Shown in pieces: positions 51,312 to 62,513 of a stretch of DNA of 64,000 bases. Under the pieces are notes generated by a model. The model had not been told where the DNA came from. It saw only the letters and a program-made list of their open reading frames with translations, and ran no database searches. The stretch's first letter is position 1. Each line of letters opens with the position of its first letter. Source of the DNA: Orbilia blumenaviensis (taxonomy: Eukaryota > Ascomycota > Orbiliomycetes > Orbiliales > Orbiliaceae); the NCBI GenBank assembly GCA_036872755.1, contig JAVHNS010000008.1:1426001-1490000 (forward strand), in the 5' to 3' direction. Both the position numbers and the translations under genes were made by a program.

Positions 51312-53144
51312 ATGGCACCCTCAACATACTTGGATATTGTCAAGCGAAAACAAGCCGAACAACAATCCCGCATACCTCAGGAGTGGAGGCTCAAATCTCT
51401 TCCTGACGAAAATATCACCGATGTCAGGCACGTACCTAGAGAATCTGGCATCTTGTCCACGCGGGAAATAGAGATCACTGAGACTTTCGATGCCGTTGAA
51501 TTGGCGGATCGCATTCGTCAACGCGTATACTCATGTCATGAAGTTACTCTCGCCTTCTGCAAACGCGCGGCTATTGCCCAACAATTGGTAAGAAGAACTA
51601 CGATATAGTTGGTATCGTAAAAAGGTCGGATTTCAAGGGTTGTGCAAAGCTAACGTCTATCAATATCCAGTTGAACTGTCTAACAGAGATTTTCTTTGAC
51701 GAAGCGCTCGAACGTGCCAAGAAGTTAGATAAGCATCTTGAAGATCATGGGCTTCCACTGGGCCCGTTTCACGGAATTCCGATATCCCTAAAGGATAGTT
51801 ATAATTACCCGGGCTATGACTCCAGTAGCGGTATTGTAGCCTTGTGTTTTCGTCCAGCTAAGGAAAAGTCGTCAATCGTCTCAGCGTTGGAGGATGCGGG
51901 CGCAGTATTCTACTGCAAAACCAACATCCCACAGACAATGATGTCTCTTGACTCTGTCAACCTTATTTGGGGAAGAGCATTGAACCCTACAAATAGAAAA
52001 CTTACTGCTGGCGGATCGAGTGGCGGGGAAGGTGCTTTAATAGCAATCCGCGGTAGCCTACTGGGAATTGGCAGCGATGTCGGCGGTAGCATTAGGGTTC
52101 CAGCTATGTGCAACGGGATTTACGGGGTTAAGCCGACGGCTCATAGATATGTCTCACAGGTTGGCACTGAATTCACCCTACCGGGGAGCTTTGGGGTCGG
52201 CTTGTCATTCTCTACTGGGCCCATTGCGACTTCGCTCAGATCATGCGAACTCCTGCTTAAAGTTTTATCAGACGCGAAACTTTGGGAGAGCGAACCACAC
52301 GTTATGTTTTCGCCATGGAGGAGACTAGAGGCCAAGCCAAGAGCCATGAAGTTCTTGGTCTTGATGACGGATCTGGTTACTACTCCATTGCCGCCAGTTC
52401 AGCGGGTTTTGAGGGAGACTTCTGCTCAGCTGCGGTCAAGAGGGCATAAAGTTGTTGTGCTTGAGAATCCGCCGAAATTTATCAAACAACTTCATGGACT
52501 CTCCAACAAACTGATGAGTATTGAGGGAGGCACATGGGCTTCTGATCTCCTCGATAAGACTGGAGAACCAAAGGTCCCGTGGGTGGCACCAAGGCTAAAG
52601 CGCAGGGACCCAGCTACCTTGATGCAGCTCTTTGAATTGAATTCTAAAAATGAAGAACTGATTACTCAGGCTCTGAAGTTGTGGAAATCAACTGATGGCC
52701 AGGATTTTGATGCCATAATATGTCCGGTGGCCCCCCACCCGACCCCACAACCAGACGCCTGGAATGGCGCAGGTTACACCTCCATGTTCAACATGTTAGA
52801 CTGGCCTAGTGGAGCAATCCCAGCTAGAAACGTTACGAGAGAAGATTTGGAAGCCCCGTTGGGAGCGGAAACCGGCACCAGCTGGGACAAGATAAATCGG
52901 ACGAAGCTCTGTAAGTCAAGTCTATTTTCTATTTTGCCTTATAAATCAATACTTGGCTATATGAGGACAAGAAACACTAATGCTCTTAGCAGGGGAGAAA
53001 AAGGGAGATTATCTTGGGAGCGCACTCTCGCTCCAGATCGTTGGCAGAAAATTCCAAGAAGAGGAGCTGCTGCATGCAATGCATGTTGTTGACGAGGTCG
53101 TATCTGGGACACGAGGAGCAGCAATCAGGGATCATAAACTCTAG
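51312..53144 (+). CDS. Acetamidase-like amidase (amidase signature family)
   Basis: Exons 51312-51587, 51671-52910 and 52990-53144 join in phase to 556 aa, typical for fungal general amidases. The enzyme hydrolyses carboxamides to acid and ammonia. The Ser-cisSer-Lys triad is visible: Lys near residue 133 in GIPISLKDSYN, the cis-Ser near 207 in AGGSSGGEGAL, and the nucleophilic Ser near 231 in GSDVGGSIRVPA. The C-terminus (YLGSALSLQIVGRKFQEEEL, then AMHVVDEVVSGTRG) matches the family. It appears only after removing a 79-bp intron with GTAAGT donor (52911) and CTCTTAG acceptor. Without it the gene looks shifted, ending in a false C-terminus. It is followed on the same strand by a DAL5-type transporter, suggesting a nitrogen-acquisition role. 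The exact substrate is unknown. Confidence 0.93.
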
Positions 53145-54342
53145 GTTTATGTTGTAATACACACATGCATAATTGAAAGAAATTTAACGTACTCTTTTGG
53201 TGCACCCAGGCATAGTTCAACCAATTGCAACCCCCAATTGCAAGCCTCCCCACCCCCAAGCAAAACCACGTTCTTGTCGTCACGTAACCAATCGGAATTC
53301 CCTGATATGTCCTTATGGCCCCACTGTCAAACTTTTCTATCAGCCGCGGGCGAAACTTGGCCTCCTTCTTGATTCTGAATATAATTTCTTGTCATTGAAA
53401 CTGCTCAACGTGCAGATGGAATTCTGATATCAGCCACAAAACTCGCAACACAATAGCCTGTTGTATTTCCCATACAAGCACGCAAGACTTGGCAATATCA
53501 CAAAATGCCCATTCGACCTGTATTTGTGCCAGTTTGAACCCACCAGCCCTTTTCTTCTCCACATCTATCAGCTATAGAAGTACTACAACCATGTTGATAA
53601 TATATGAAATGCAACATGTATCCCAGGGAGGTATTGGGGGGAACGGCACATAAGCACCTCGCCGAAATAACCTACCGAGGCTTTGTCGAATTTGTGAAAC
53701 ATGCATAGCACATATGTACTATGTGCCCCCATGGACTTTTGATTTTTCAAATTTTTTATGCCTAATAGACAAGAGCGGGAATTGGCCATGTCGTGATCCA
53801 TGGCATTGGTGCCTCCCACCTGGCACCTACTGTTGACGTGCACTTCTTATCTTTTTACCGGGCCTTTATCGCTCTAGCAGAATGGGCGTTCATGAAGATT
53901 GAACGAAGTGGCAACCGCATACCAGTGGTGATATAAAAGCAGCTAATTGCGTGATTCTCTGGTATTCTCAGGTTCTCTTGGATGTGGAGTCGCTCTTTTT
54001 TTTCCCTTTGGAAGAGGGGAATCCTGAGATCCCAATCAACATCAAGCATAATGTTGAAGTTTAGGCGAATATAAAATGCAGTTGGTCCGGCCGCCTGGTA
54101 CTGGCCTTCTTTTCGGAGGTCCAGGCCAGTAGATCCCATTTTCTGGTTCAGACCCTGCATTACCCAGCAGTTTCCCGTTTTTACTCTGACATCTCCGCGG
54201 TTCACTATAACATCTCCGCGGGTCCCTCTGCTATTTCCGCGGAAGGCTCTATTTTTCGTCATTTGCGGCTGCTAGATTACACAGGCGCAAACGATCTACC
54301 CGTCTCGTTTACCTGTTTTCTCTTTTTATAATTCCTTTTAAA
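53145..54342. other. Intergenic, promoter of MFS transporter
   Basis: No gene is supported. The minus-strand 135-codon frame (54262-53855) is largely the translation of the 21-bp repeat array described separately. The rest is unremarkable. Confidence 0.45.
54191..54253. promoter_or_regulatory. Three CCGCGG-core sites in exact 21-bp phase
   Basis: CTCCGCGG at 54193-54200 and 54214-54221, and TTCCGCGG at 54235-54242, lie exactly 21 bp apart, about two helical turns. They sit 100-150 bp upstream of the transporter ATG. CGG/CCG-type sites are bound by fungal Zn2Cys6 regulators, and CTCCGHGG is the described NirA consensus in Aspergillus. The spacer sequences differ much more than the cores, as expected if the cores are selected. 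Confidence 0.6.
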
Positions 54343-56264
54343 ATGGCGGATATAAAATCCTCCCAACCAGCAGCTGAGGAACCTCCTGTTGACTCTAAGG
54401 ACTCCAAAATCGGTACCGCGGAAAGCAGTTCTAACCAAAGCGACTACGAAGGTACTACGGAACAGGATGTGGACGGCGATTATGGATCCTATGGTAACCA
54501 TGTTTTCTCCGACCCAAAGGTTGCAGAATACTGGCGTGGCGTCTACGAGAAGGCTTCATACGAAGGTCGCCATCGCTTTGACCCCGAATTAACATGGTCC
54601 GCCGCTGAAGAAAAGCGCTTAAAGCGGGTAATCGACTGGAGAGTTATGACGTGGGCCTGGATCATGTTTTTCGCATTAGATATTAATCGCCGGAATATTA
54701 ACCGAGCGATAACGGATAACATGCTAACAGAGCTGGGAATGAACACCAATGACTTCAATACTGGCCAGACCATCTTCTTAGTCTGTTTCTTATCCGCTGA
54801 ATTACCCAGTGGGCTGATTTCTAAGAAGCTGGGCCCAGACGTTTGGATTCCGTTTATCATCTTTGCATGGTCTATCGTTTCGCTATCACAGATTGGATTG
54901 ACCAACCGAGCTGGATATTTTGCCGTCCGAGCCCTGATGGGGTTGTTGATGGGTGGATTCATTGTAAGTTTTTGTATCCCTATCAGTATAAATCTTTGCT
55001 AGCAGCCACTGACCATTATCACCAGCCGGATACTGTTCTCTATATCACATATTGGTATAAGGCGAAAGAACTACCAATCAGGCTGTCCTGGTTCTGGACC
55101 GTCCTCAGCGCATGCAATGTGCTTGGTTCCCTTCTTGCCGCCGGTATTCTTCAGATGCGAGGTCTCGCTGGCTGGTCTGGCTGGAAATTTTTGTTCCTTA
55201 TCGAAGGTGGCATAACTGCTCTTGTCGGTATTGCAAGTTGGTTTCTCATGCCTGCGAGTCCTAGTCAGACCAAGGGCAGGTTCCGTAAGAAGCCATGGTT
55301 TACTGAGCGGGAGGAAAAGATTCTTGTCAACCGTTTGTTGAGGGATGATCCTTCTAAAGGCGATATGCATAATCGGTAAGTTGATTTTTTTTGAAAGCGT
55401 TAACTCCTGTTACTGGATTCGAGGCTACATTACATCCTATACGTAAAGGGACACATATTAACATATTGTCTCCCTCATAGTCAGGGCGTCACCCCACCAC
55501 TTCTCTGGAAATGCCTCAAAGACTTCGACCTCTGGCCGCTCTACCTCATCGGCCTCACAGCGTATATCCCTCCAGCACCCCCATCGAACTACCTCGCCTT
55601 CATCCTGCGTCAGATGGGTTTCAGCACCTTACATGCCAACCTCCTCACTATCCCGTCGCAGTTCATGTTCGGCGTAAACCTCTTAATCATTAGCCGAATT
55701 AGCGAATGGCTCAACGAACGTTCATTAGTTTCTATGGCTTCAAATATTTGGATGTGGCCGTTCCTGCTTGCGTTGGTGCTATTACCTACGAGTACGAATG
55801 GTTGGGTTAGATACGGTCTATTGACCGGGCTATTGAGTTATCCATATTGCCATGCTATTCTTGTGGCGTGGAACTCGAGAAATTCAAACTCAGTGAGGGC
55901 AAGAGCTGTTAGTGCTGCTTTATATAACATGTTCGTGCAGAGTGGGAATATTATTGCTTCAAATATCTATCGAGAGGCGGATAGACCACATTGTGAGTAT
56001 CCATTTATGATTTTTCGCTTCGACAGAGCCTTTTAGACCACTAACTTATTTGCCTTTTGTGTAGATTACACCGGTAATAAAATTCTCCTCGCGATCGCAT
56101 CGTGGAATATCGTTCTGTTTGTCTTGGTGAAATTCTGGTACATCAAGAGAAACGAACGAAGGGAAGCCAAGTGGGCAGAACTTACAAATGATCAGAAGAT
56201 AGATTATATCTATAATACAAAGGACGAAGGGACTAAGAGGCTGGATTTCCGTTTCGTTCATTAA
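54343..56264 (+). CDS. MFS transporter, allantoate permease (DAL5/TNA1) family
   Basis: Exons 54343-54963, 55026-55375, 55481-55992 and 56065-56264 join in phase to 560 aa. The acidic cytosolic N-terminus (about 100 aa) ends with ELTWSAAEEKRLKRVIDWRV, the usual start of the anion:cation symporter family. Next come DINRRNINRAITDNMLTELGM, GPDVWIPFIIFAWSIVSLSQ, RALMGLLMGGFIPDTVLYIT and YKAKELPIRLSWFW. A central cytosolic loop carries WFTEREEKILVNRLLRDDPSKG, a family signature. Relatives import allantoate, ureidosuccinate, nicotinate, pantothenate or dipeptides by proton symport. The amidase next door hints at a nitrogen compound, but the substrate cannot be read from sequence. The 3' half has conserved SARAVSAALYNMFVQSGNI-like sequence. 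Confidence 0.92.
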
Positions 56265-56682
56265 AAGTTATGTGAATGTTAATGCGAGATTTTGGTGCTT
56301 TTTATTTTCCTTAGGGAGTCATAATATCAAATTTTGTGGATTATCTATAACAAGAGGGCTGAAGTTACAGATAAGAATAATGGAAAAGAGGAAACTTCAT
56401 ACTCAATCGATCAATTCGGACATTTCGCCAACAGTAGGTACCTAATAGCGGGTCATATACTAAAATTAAATATCGAACAAATGACGTATGAGGATCTGTT
56501 ATAGACACCATAGCCCATAGTATCCCAGATACGCCGTTCCCTATCCCATCGCTTGCTGAATCAAGAAGCACAATGAAAGCCCGGGGTAGGTAAAAACAAA
56601 AAAGAAATAAGATGCCCCAGTATTTAAAACAAATTAAAAACAAATAAATGCAAGGTAATAAGAAATGTATATTATATAAAAT
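56265..56682. other. Convergent 3' flanks, no gene seen
   Basis: A 418-bp AT-rich space where the MFS transporter and the permease converge. Only short frames occur; it probably holds the two 3' UTRs. Confidence 0.5.
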
Positions 56683-58572
56683 TTATTTATCCTTTCCAAG
56701 GATTTCATCCTCGGAGTTATGTTGTTCCAGGCCCATGTTGACGCCTTCAACAACGTTACCCTTAGCACCAAGCATCTTGTGCTCAATGTTAATCTTGGGC
56801 CCATTGAACCAGTTCTTAGCATCTACAAACCACCAAATTGTGACCACGAGCATAGGGCCGCCATATACAAGACATGTCCAATTCTAAATTTAAAAAAAAA
56901 AAAGAAAAATTAGTTACTGCCCAGAATTATGATTTCATAGGGTATCAAAAGTGAAAGACTTACCATATCCTCAGCATTCAGGTTGTCTCCAGTACTCTGT
57001 GGCAAGCAAAGAATCGGCACCATGAGCGCAACGAATCCACAGGCAGCCCATCCTATTGGTTTGCTCCATCGTCCGAGATGCCATGGTCCTCTTCTAAACC
57101 TATCGCCAACAAAGAATACACGGATAAAGATTGGAATGGTGAATGCAACAAAGGCGGCAATGGCACCAACGGAGAAAATGGCACCGATGGCAATGTCCCC
57201 AGCGAATATGAGGAGGAGGAGCAAGATACCGATGACACAGTTGAACCAGACGGCGTTGACGGGTGTCTTGGTAAGTGGGTGGACTCTCTTCCAATATTTC
57301 GAGAATGGGAAACAGTCATCACGAGCATAAGCATACGTGACACGGGATGCAGCTACCATACAGCCTTGACCCATGGAGAAGGCGCAGACGATGGTAAGTG
57401 CGGTGACAGCGACTGATGTCTTATAGGGAAGGACCTGAAGACAGTAAGCAGCGAAGGGCTGACCAAGGTCAGAATCGAGAACAGCCTCGATATCAATGAC
57501 AGTATAGGCAACCACTAGCTGAAGGAACCAGCCCATGACACCCCCAATACCAGAAGTAAGAACAATGGCACGAGGAGATGCAATATTGGCGTTTGAGCAC
57601 TCCTCGGCCAAATGGAACGGAGAATCGTATCCGGACATAGTCCAGATGACACTGATGAAAGACATCAGCACGGCAACACCATTGGGGTAGTCAGTCATGT
57701 TTGAAATATCACCCCAGACGCTGCTACTCGGGTTAAACCTTGGGTTTCTCCGTGTTGTATCAGCTGGGATGATAATGATGACGGCGACCAAGGCGATGAT
57801 ATTAATGATAGTCCCGACAGAATTAAACCGCGCAATCCATAGAGTTGGCATGGACGAAATGACACCGTGGAGAATCATTATGAGGACTGAAAGGAGGAAA
57901 GTTTGGTATTGCGTAGGAATGTAATCAGGGTTAGACATCGATCCAAGAGCGAGAATCATAGCTGCCATGGCATAGTCGACTGATGGGGCAGCGGTGACTT
58001 GCACGATCCAGTTACTCCACCCAGTAATCCATGCGGCGAATGGTCCATACCCTTCTGGTGCCAGGACAGCTGCAGCATAGTAGAGACCACCAGATGTGGG
58101 CATGGAACTACACAGCTCAGCCATAGACATGGCGACGCACTGGATAAAAACCATAGCAACAATCCAACCCCATACCATACCAGCGGTTCCCGCATAACCC
58201 ATGCCATAGTATAATGTACTTGCAAAAGACGGCAGAAGGCCTATGCGATAGATTAATTTATTGTTCTATGAACGTTCATAGTTATATTTTCATGCACATG
58301 TTCACTTACCTAAAACCGCGAAGGAGACGCAAAAGGTGGTCCATAAACTAAATTCACGCCTGTAGTTGTTCAGGTCAGGAACGTCTTGTAAATGTATTCG
58401 CTAGGGTGCTTTTTACATACTTGAACTCTTGCTTATAACCGAGCGCATACAATGCCTCTTCATCAGGCGTCATTGTATAATCTAGTGTTGGCAGTTCACC
58501 CTGCTTTACAACTGATGAAACCATTGCCGTAGGCCTATGCCTGGCATGTTCTATGTCCATTTCTGTGGACAT
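56683..58572 (-). CDS. APC-superfamily amino acid/GABA/choline permease
   Basis: Exons 58572-58421, 58359-58310, 58240-56964 and 56883-56683 join in phase to 559 aa. It belongs to the fungal ACT group (UGA4/HNM1-like). Signature blocks are EEALYALGYKQEFKREFSLW, LPSFASTLYYGMGYAGTAG, MAELCSSMPTSGGLYYAAAV, IWTMSGYDSPFHLAEECSNA, ASPRAIVLTSGIGG and FSMGQGCMVAASRVTYAYAR. The last exon (NWTCLVYGGPMLVVTIWWF, then GPKINIEHKM) lies beyond a 80-bp intron ending in a T-rich tract. Twelve membrane segments are expected at the plasma membrane. Relatives carry GABA, choline, or polyamines, so the substrate stays open. A perfect palindrome TCGGACCGA lies 4 bases before the ATG (58577-58585). Confidence 0.94.
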
Positions 58573-61141
58573 TTTATCGGACCGATGCTTTTTCCTTTAA
58601 ACAAGAAAAGGTTCCTGTAAATAGCGGAGATAAAAATCGTTGTAGACGCATTCGCCTTTCCCAATGATTTTTTGTCGCAACACGTTGCTGTCCACTATGT
58701 GACCTGATGCTGTTGTGGAATAGCCGTGATTGATCCTGGCCGACGAAATGTAACGCTAGCCAACCGCAGAGAACTCGCTTTAGATCGTTTGATTGAGATG
58801 TCGTCACTGTCCGTTGATAACGTCGCGAATGAGAAACGTGGAAAGAAGAATAAGGGAAGGAAAGCGGAGAGGAAAACGGGGGCTTCCACTATGTTTATGA
58901 ACTGGGCATCTCCGAATTGTTTTAATTTTGCCCTTGTGCCCGGTCGTGCTTTCCGGTATTTAAAAAACGGGCATTCCAATACACATGTGCCTGCTGATCT
59001 GGATGGGGTAACCCAACTGAGAGATAATACTTTCTTGACTGGGAGTCAAAAGGTGGGTGCCCTGCCTCCCAAACCAAGACACTACGAGTCTAAAAGCAGG
59101 TCGAAAGATACCCGAAGCCGCATTAACCTTGATGTCCAGGACGTTTTGCGTTTGCGCGGATCGAGTCGAGATGGCCAATGGAAGCTCGGAGGGTTCAGGA
59201 TAGGGGAGATCAAGGGGCTTGGTCCTAAACTCAATCGAATACGCTTTTTTTCTGTCTCCACGATCAGAAAAAGCCCTTAGAATAGTAAGACTGACTTCAA
59301 GGGCGAGATGCGATAGAACGAAGGGTATTGATGCATTTCCATTCTGATGGAAGGGGGATCGTTCTCCTTGGTCCTGCGCTTTTTGCGAAATGTATCCGTG
59401 CATACAGAAACATGCAGCACCTGATATTCCAATCAGCGACGGCCGCGGTAGTGGCACAGCGAAAACGGGTAAGATCAATACCTTCAACGTCCATTCGCTG
59501 CTGCCTTGGTTGTCCTTCGCCTACTGTGGTGACATGCGAGACACCAGAAGCCCCACCGAGGCCAGGCATGGTATCCCTTGGTCACACAGGACGAACGGCA
59601 ATACCTTCTTGGTCCAGGCATACGATTTTAGGTTTCTTGGACGCCACAGAACCAGGGTTGAGGCATACGACTCGCCGATTTGAAGGGACCCACCCCCAGA
59701 TAGGCCAGCAGGATGATATGACAGATAGATTAATCTTGGCTCCACTTGATAAGAGTATCCGAGGTTCGCCGCGTGGTAATCAGTAGTCTGATGATGATGC
59801 TGTATTCATTAAACGCACTTGCATCTAACGTCGATAAGAACCTGCGCCGAACTGGCGGTTCGTAAGGGTTTCAGAATGCGAACCTTACACTGGGTATGCC
59901 GGAACGGGAGGCTTCCTTTTGCCTTCGATAGACTGCAGACAACGAAGCAACGAAAACTTCCAGGAAAGTCTAACTACAGAGAGCTAGAGGTTATCGAAAG
60001 TTATGATACGTAAAAGTTAATGCGCAAAGCTTACCCCGCAATAGGTACCAAAGCCACCCATGCTGGCTTTAGATATTTGGTATCAAAGTACGTAATACAT
60101 GGGTCCAAGTGAACCGATATGCTTGGAGTCTCGTGATTTGAGAATATGTTCATGGAAACTCGATTTTGTCGGTGGATCTGGTTATTGATGGACAATATTA
60201 TATTGCTAGAAAAGTGCACCAGGGTTCGACTGTGAACTGCGAAAGATCTCGAGGGCGAACGGATGAAATTTGTAAAAATAGGGAAAGTCGTGCATGGTAC
60301 ACGCAAGCATCATGTCTACATTTACTAATCATTCGCTGGTGTAGATCCTCCACGCCCATTTTCGCGCTGTGAATAGCAGTCAGCGTCTTGTAATCATGCA
60401 TCATAGAAAGAACCCGACTGTAAATTCCAAGTCAAATCTCATTCTCCATTGGCGACGGATACTCGCATGTCGTGACACCCTCGAATTCATTTGATTGCGT
60501 CCAACAGGGCAAGGGCCATCGGGGTTTATGGCTCTTTTCCCTAACATACATGCCCTAAGGCGCTTTTTTAATTTTCAATTTTTCTAACGACAGCCTGCCA
60601 CCACAGAGTCCTATAATTGAAAGAAAAAAAAGAGAGAAATTAGAGCTGGACATTCACATTCTTCGAGTTTGAATAACCTAAAATTCAAAGAACAGCCTGG
60701 AAAGTGGGGCTGGTTGGAATTGAAGAGTATGCGCATTAATGCGCATTGCACAAGCTTTGTTTCGTCACGAATCAGGCAGTGGGAACAAAGGGCAATTGTC
60801 GGCTGCCCTCGGCGACAAAACAAGACCAGAATCATGACCAACACCTGATTTGAGTTGCCGTGTTGCCAGCCCCAACACAATGCAAGAACCAAACTGGTGT
60901 TTGACACTTCCGCGATAAGCGCGCTCGGCTTTCCATCAGAGAGGGTTTTCAGCCCTTATTTCCGCCAAGGCCTTTCTCACGTGACCACTTCCCACCAGCA
61001 AATTTTTGGAGGAAAAGTGCAACACCCAAGCATCTTGAATTCAATCTCGATATCACGACCACTCCCACCAAACAGCATTACCCATTCTACGTCGACGCCT
61101 TCCCCCCGTTTCCGACAACCCTACACAATATTCCGCCCAAC
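58573..61141. other. Intergenic, promoters of permease and RPS16
   Basis: Open frames at 58726-59280 (+, 184 codons), 59487-58960 (-, 175) and 59328-59786 (+, 152) overlap on opposite strands and have biased, non-conserved content. None is supported as a gene. The right end is the pyrimidine-rich RPS16 leader. Nothing else is recognised. Confidence 0.4.
60978..60983. promoter_or_regulatory. CACGTG element upstream of RPS16
   Basis: TCACGTGACC lies about 160 bp upstream of the RPS16 start. CACGTG is bound by bHLH factors of the Cbf1 type. Its position fits a ribosomal-protein promoter element, though a single hexamer is weak evidence. Confidence 0.35.
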
Positions 61142-61865
61142 ATGTCGACGACACAGAGCGTTCAATGCTTCGGCAAGAAGAAGACAGGTGTGCATCTACT
61201 CTTATTTGGCTTGGAGGGGATCTCGATTAGCTTGGAAGAAGCTGTGGGGAGGATGACGACTATGGCTATCGAGACACCGGAATCGCGTCCTGAAGGAGAT
61301 AGCTAACATCTTCCTGTCTAAAATTATAGCTACCGCTGTCGCCCACTGCAAGGTCCGCACTTTCAAAAGCTCGAATTAACCATCCGACAAATTCGAAGAC
61401 AGAAGTACTGATTGGGAAATGTCGAACAATAGGCTGGTAAAGGACTAGTAAAGGTTAACGGCTCGCCGTTGTCCCTTGTCCAACCGGAAATCCTCAGATT
61501 CAAGGTCTACGAGCCCCTCCTCATCCTCGGCCTCGACAAGTTCCAGAACGTCGACATCCGCGTCCGTGTCACTGGCGGTGGTCACACCTCCCAGATCTAT
61601 GCCATCCGTCAGGCTATCGCCAAAGCCATCGTCGCCTACTACCAGAAGTACGTCGATGAGTACTCAAAGAACCAATTGAAGGCCGCCCTACTGCAGTTCG
61701 ACCGATCCCTATTGGTTGCCGACAACAGACGGTGCGAGCCAAAGAAGTTCGGTGGTCCGGGTGCCAGAGCCAGATTCCAGTATGTCGAACCTGTTATGGG
61801 AACCCTTTTCAAAAAAGTTATGAGAGGCTTGCTGACAATTGCGTTACAGGAAATCTTACCGTTAA
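61142..61865 (+). CDS. RPS16: 40S ribosomal protein S16 (uS9)
   Basis: Four exons: 61142-61187, 61330-61352, 61433-61779 and 61850-61865, giving 143 aa. uS9 sits in the head of the small subunit and its C-terminal tail contacts P-site tRNA. The joined protein reads [62 protein letters not shown], and ends [21 protein letters not shown]. The last exon supplies the universally conserved KSYR tail from 16 nt. Exon 2 is only 23 nt, and the following donor is GTCCGC, an unusual sequence. The reading is secure because each junction restores conserved residues. Intron 3 has a GCTGAC branch and GTTACAG acceptor. Confidence 0.97.
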
Positions 61866-62293
61866 GCTCTTTCTGCGTATCTTTGTCCCTTTTTGCATCG
61901 CTTTTTTTGCACCTTTTATATACACTACCTTCCGCCTCCTCTATCACTCTGTAACTATCTCACTGAAAGGGAAACTTCGCCTCTTTTCCTCATTTCCCTT
62001 TCAATCACGTCCATCAGTATGCGCTGGTAACAGCCACCAGACGTTATATTTCCTCTTTTCTGTTCCTTTTTCTTTTTTTACGGTACATGGGGTGTAATGT
62101 AGGTCATGCTTCGGATGTTCAAAGATGAATCAATACATCATGACTTGAACGTAATCACATCTATCTCACGCACACAATGTAACTTCGTAGGTGTGAATCC
62201 GTTATATTAAAATGCTATTAAAGGGTATCCTGTTAATACAAACGGCCTCCGACTGCGCTCCTTTATTGAGTCCTTGAATCTCTCTGGTATATA
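61866..62293. other. RPS16 3' flank
   Basis: T-rich 3' UTR-like sequence with no gene. Two convergent genes end on either side of this space, which also contains the MITE-like copy B. Confidence 0.5.
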
Positions 62294-62454
62294 CCGTAGG
62301 GGTTTTGGGGACTTTTCTGAGACTGCTTCCGAATATTAAAACATTTTACAAAGAAAGCAAGCCGTCTTATTTTCCTTCAAGTCATTATTTATACCGTTTT
62401 AAGTTCCCTTGTATCTATAAACCGTCTTGAGAAATCAGCCAAAACCCCGTACGG
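62294..62454. mobile_element. MITE-like element, copy B
   Basis: A 161-bp element with terminal inverted repeats, CCGTAGGGGTTTTGG at the left and CCAAAACCCCGTACGG at the right. It is flanked by TA on both sides (62292-62293 and 62455-62456), consistent with Tc1/mariner-type TA duplication. Its reverse complement aligns along its whole length with 50482-50639. It is non-coding and so non-autonomous. It sits 59 bp beyond the stop of the MED27-like gene. Confidence 0.8.
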
Positions 62455-62513
62455 TAGTTCATATCCGAGACTAGTTCATATCATAAATACTACCTAAGTT
62501 TTTCCAATGTTTA

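Noticed and set aside
52911..53092. Apparent shifted C-terminus of the amidase
   Set aside because: Explained by a 79-bp intron; the downstream exon encodes the conserved family tail.
53855..54262. 135-codon minus-strand frame with repeated RGDV-like peptides
   Set aside because: The peptide repeats come from the 21-bp CCGCGG array, which is better explained as a regulatory repeat.
58726..59786. Overlapping 184-, 175- and 152-codon frames
   Set aside because: They overlap on opposite strands, show no domain and no gene-like splice context.
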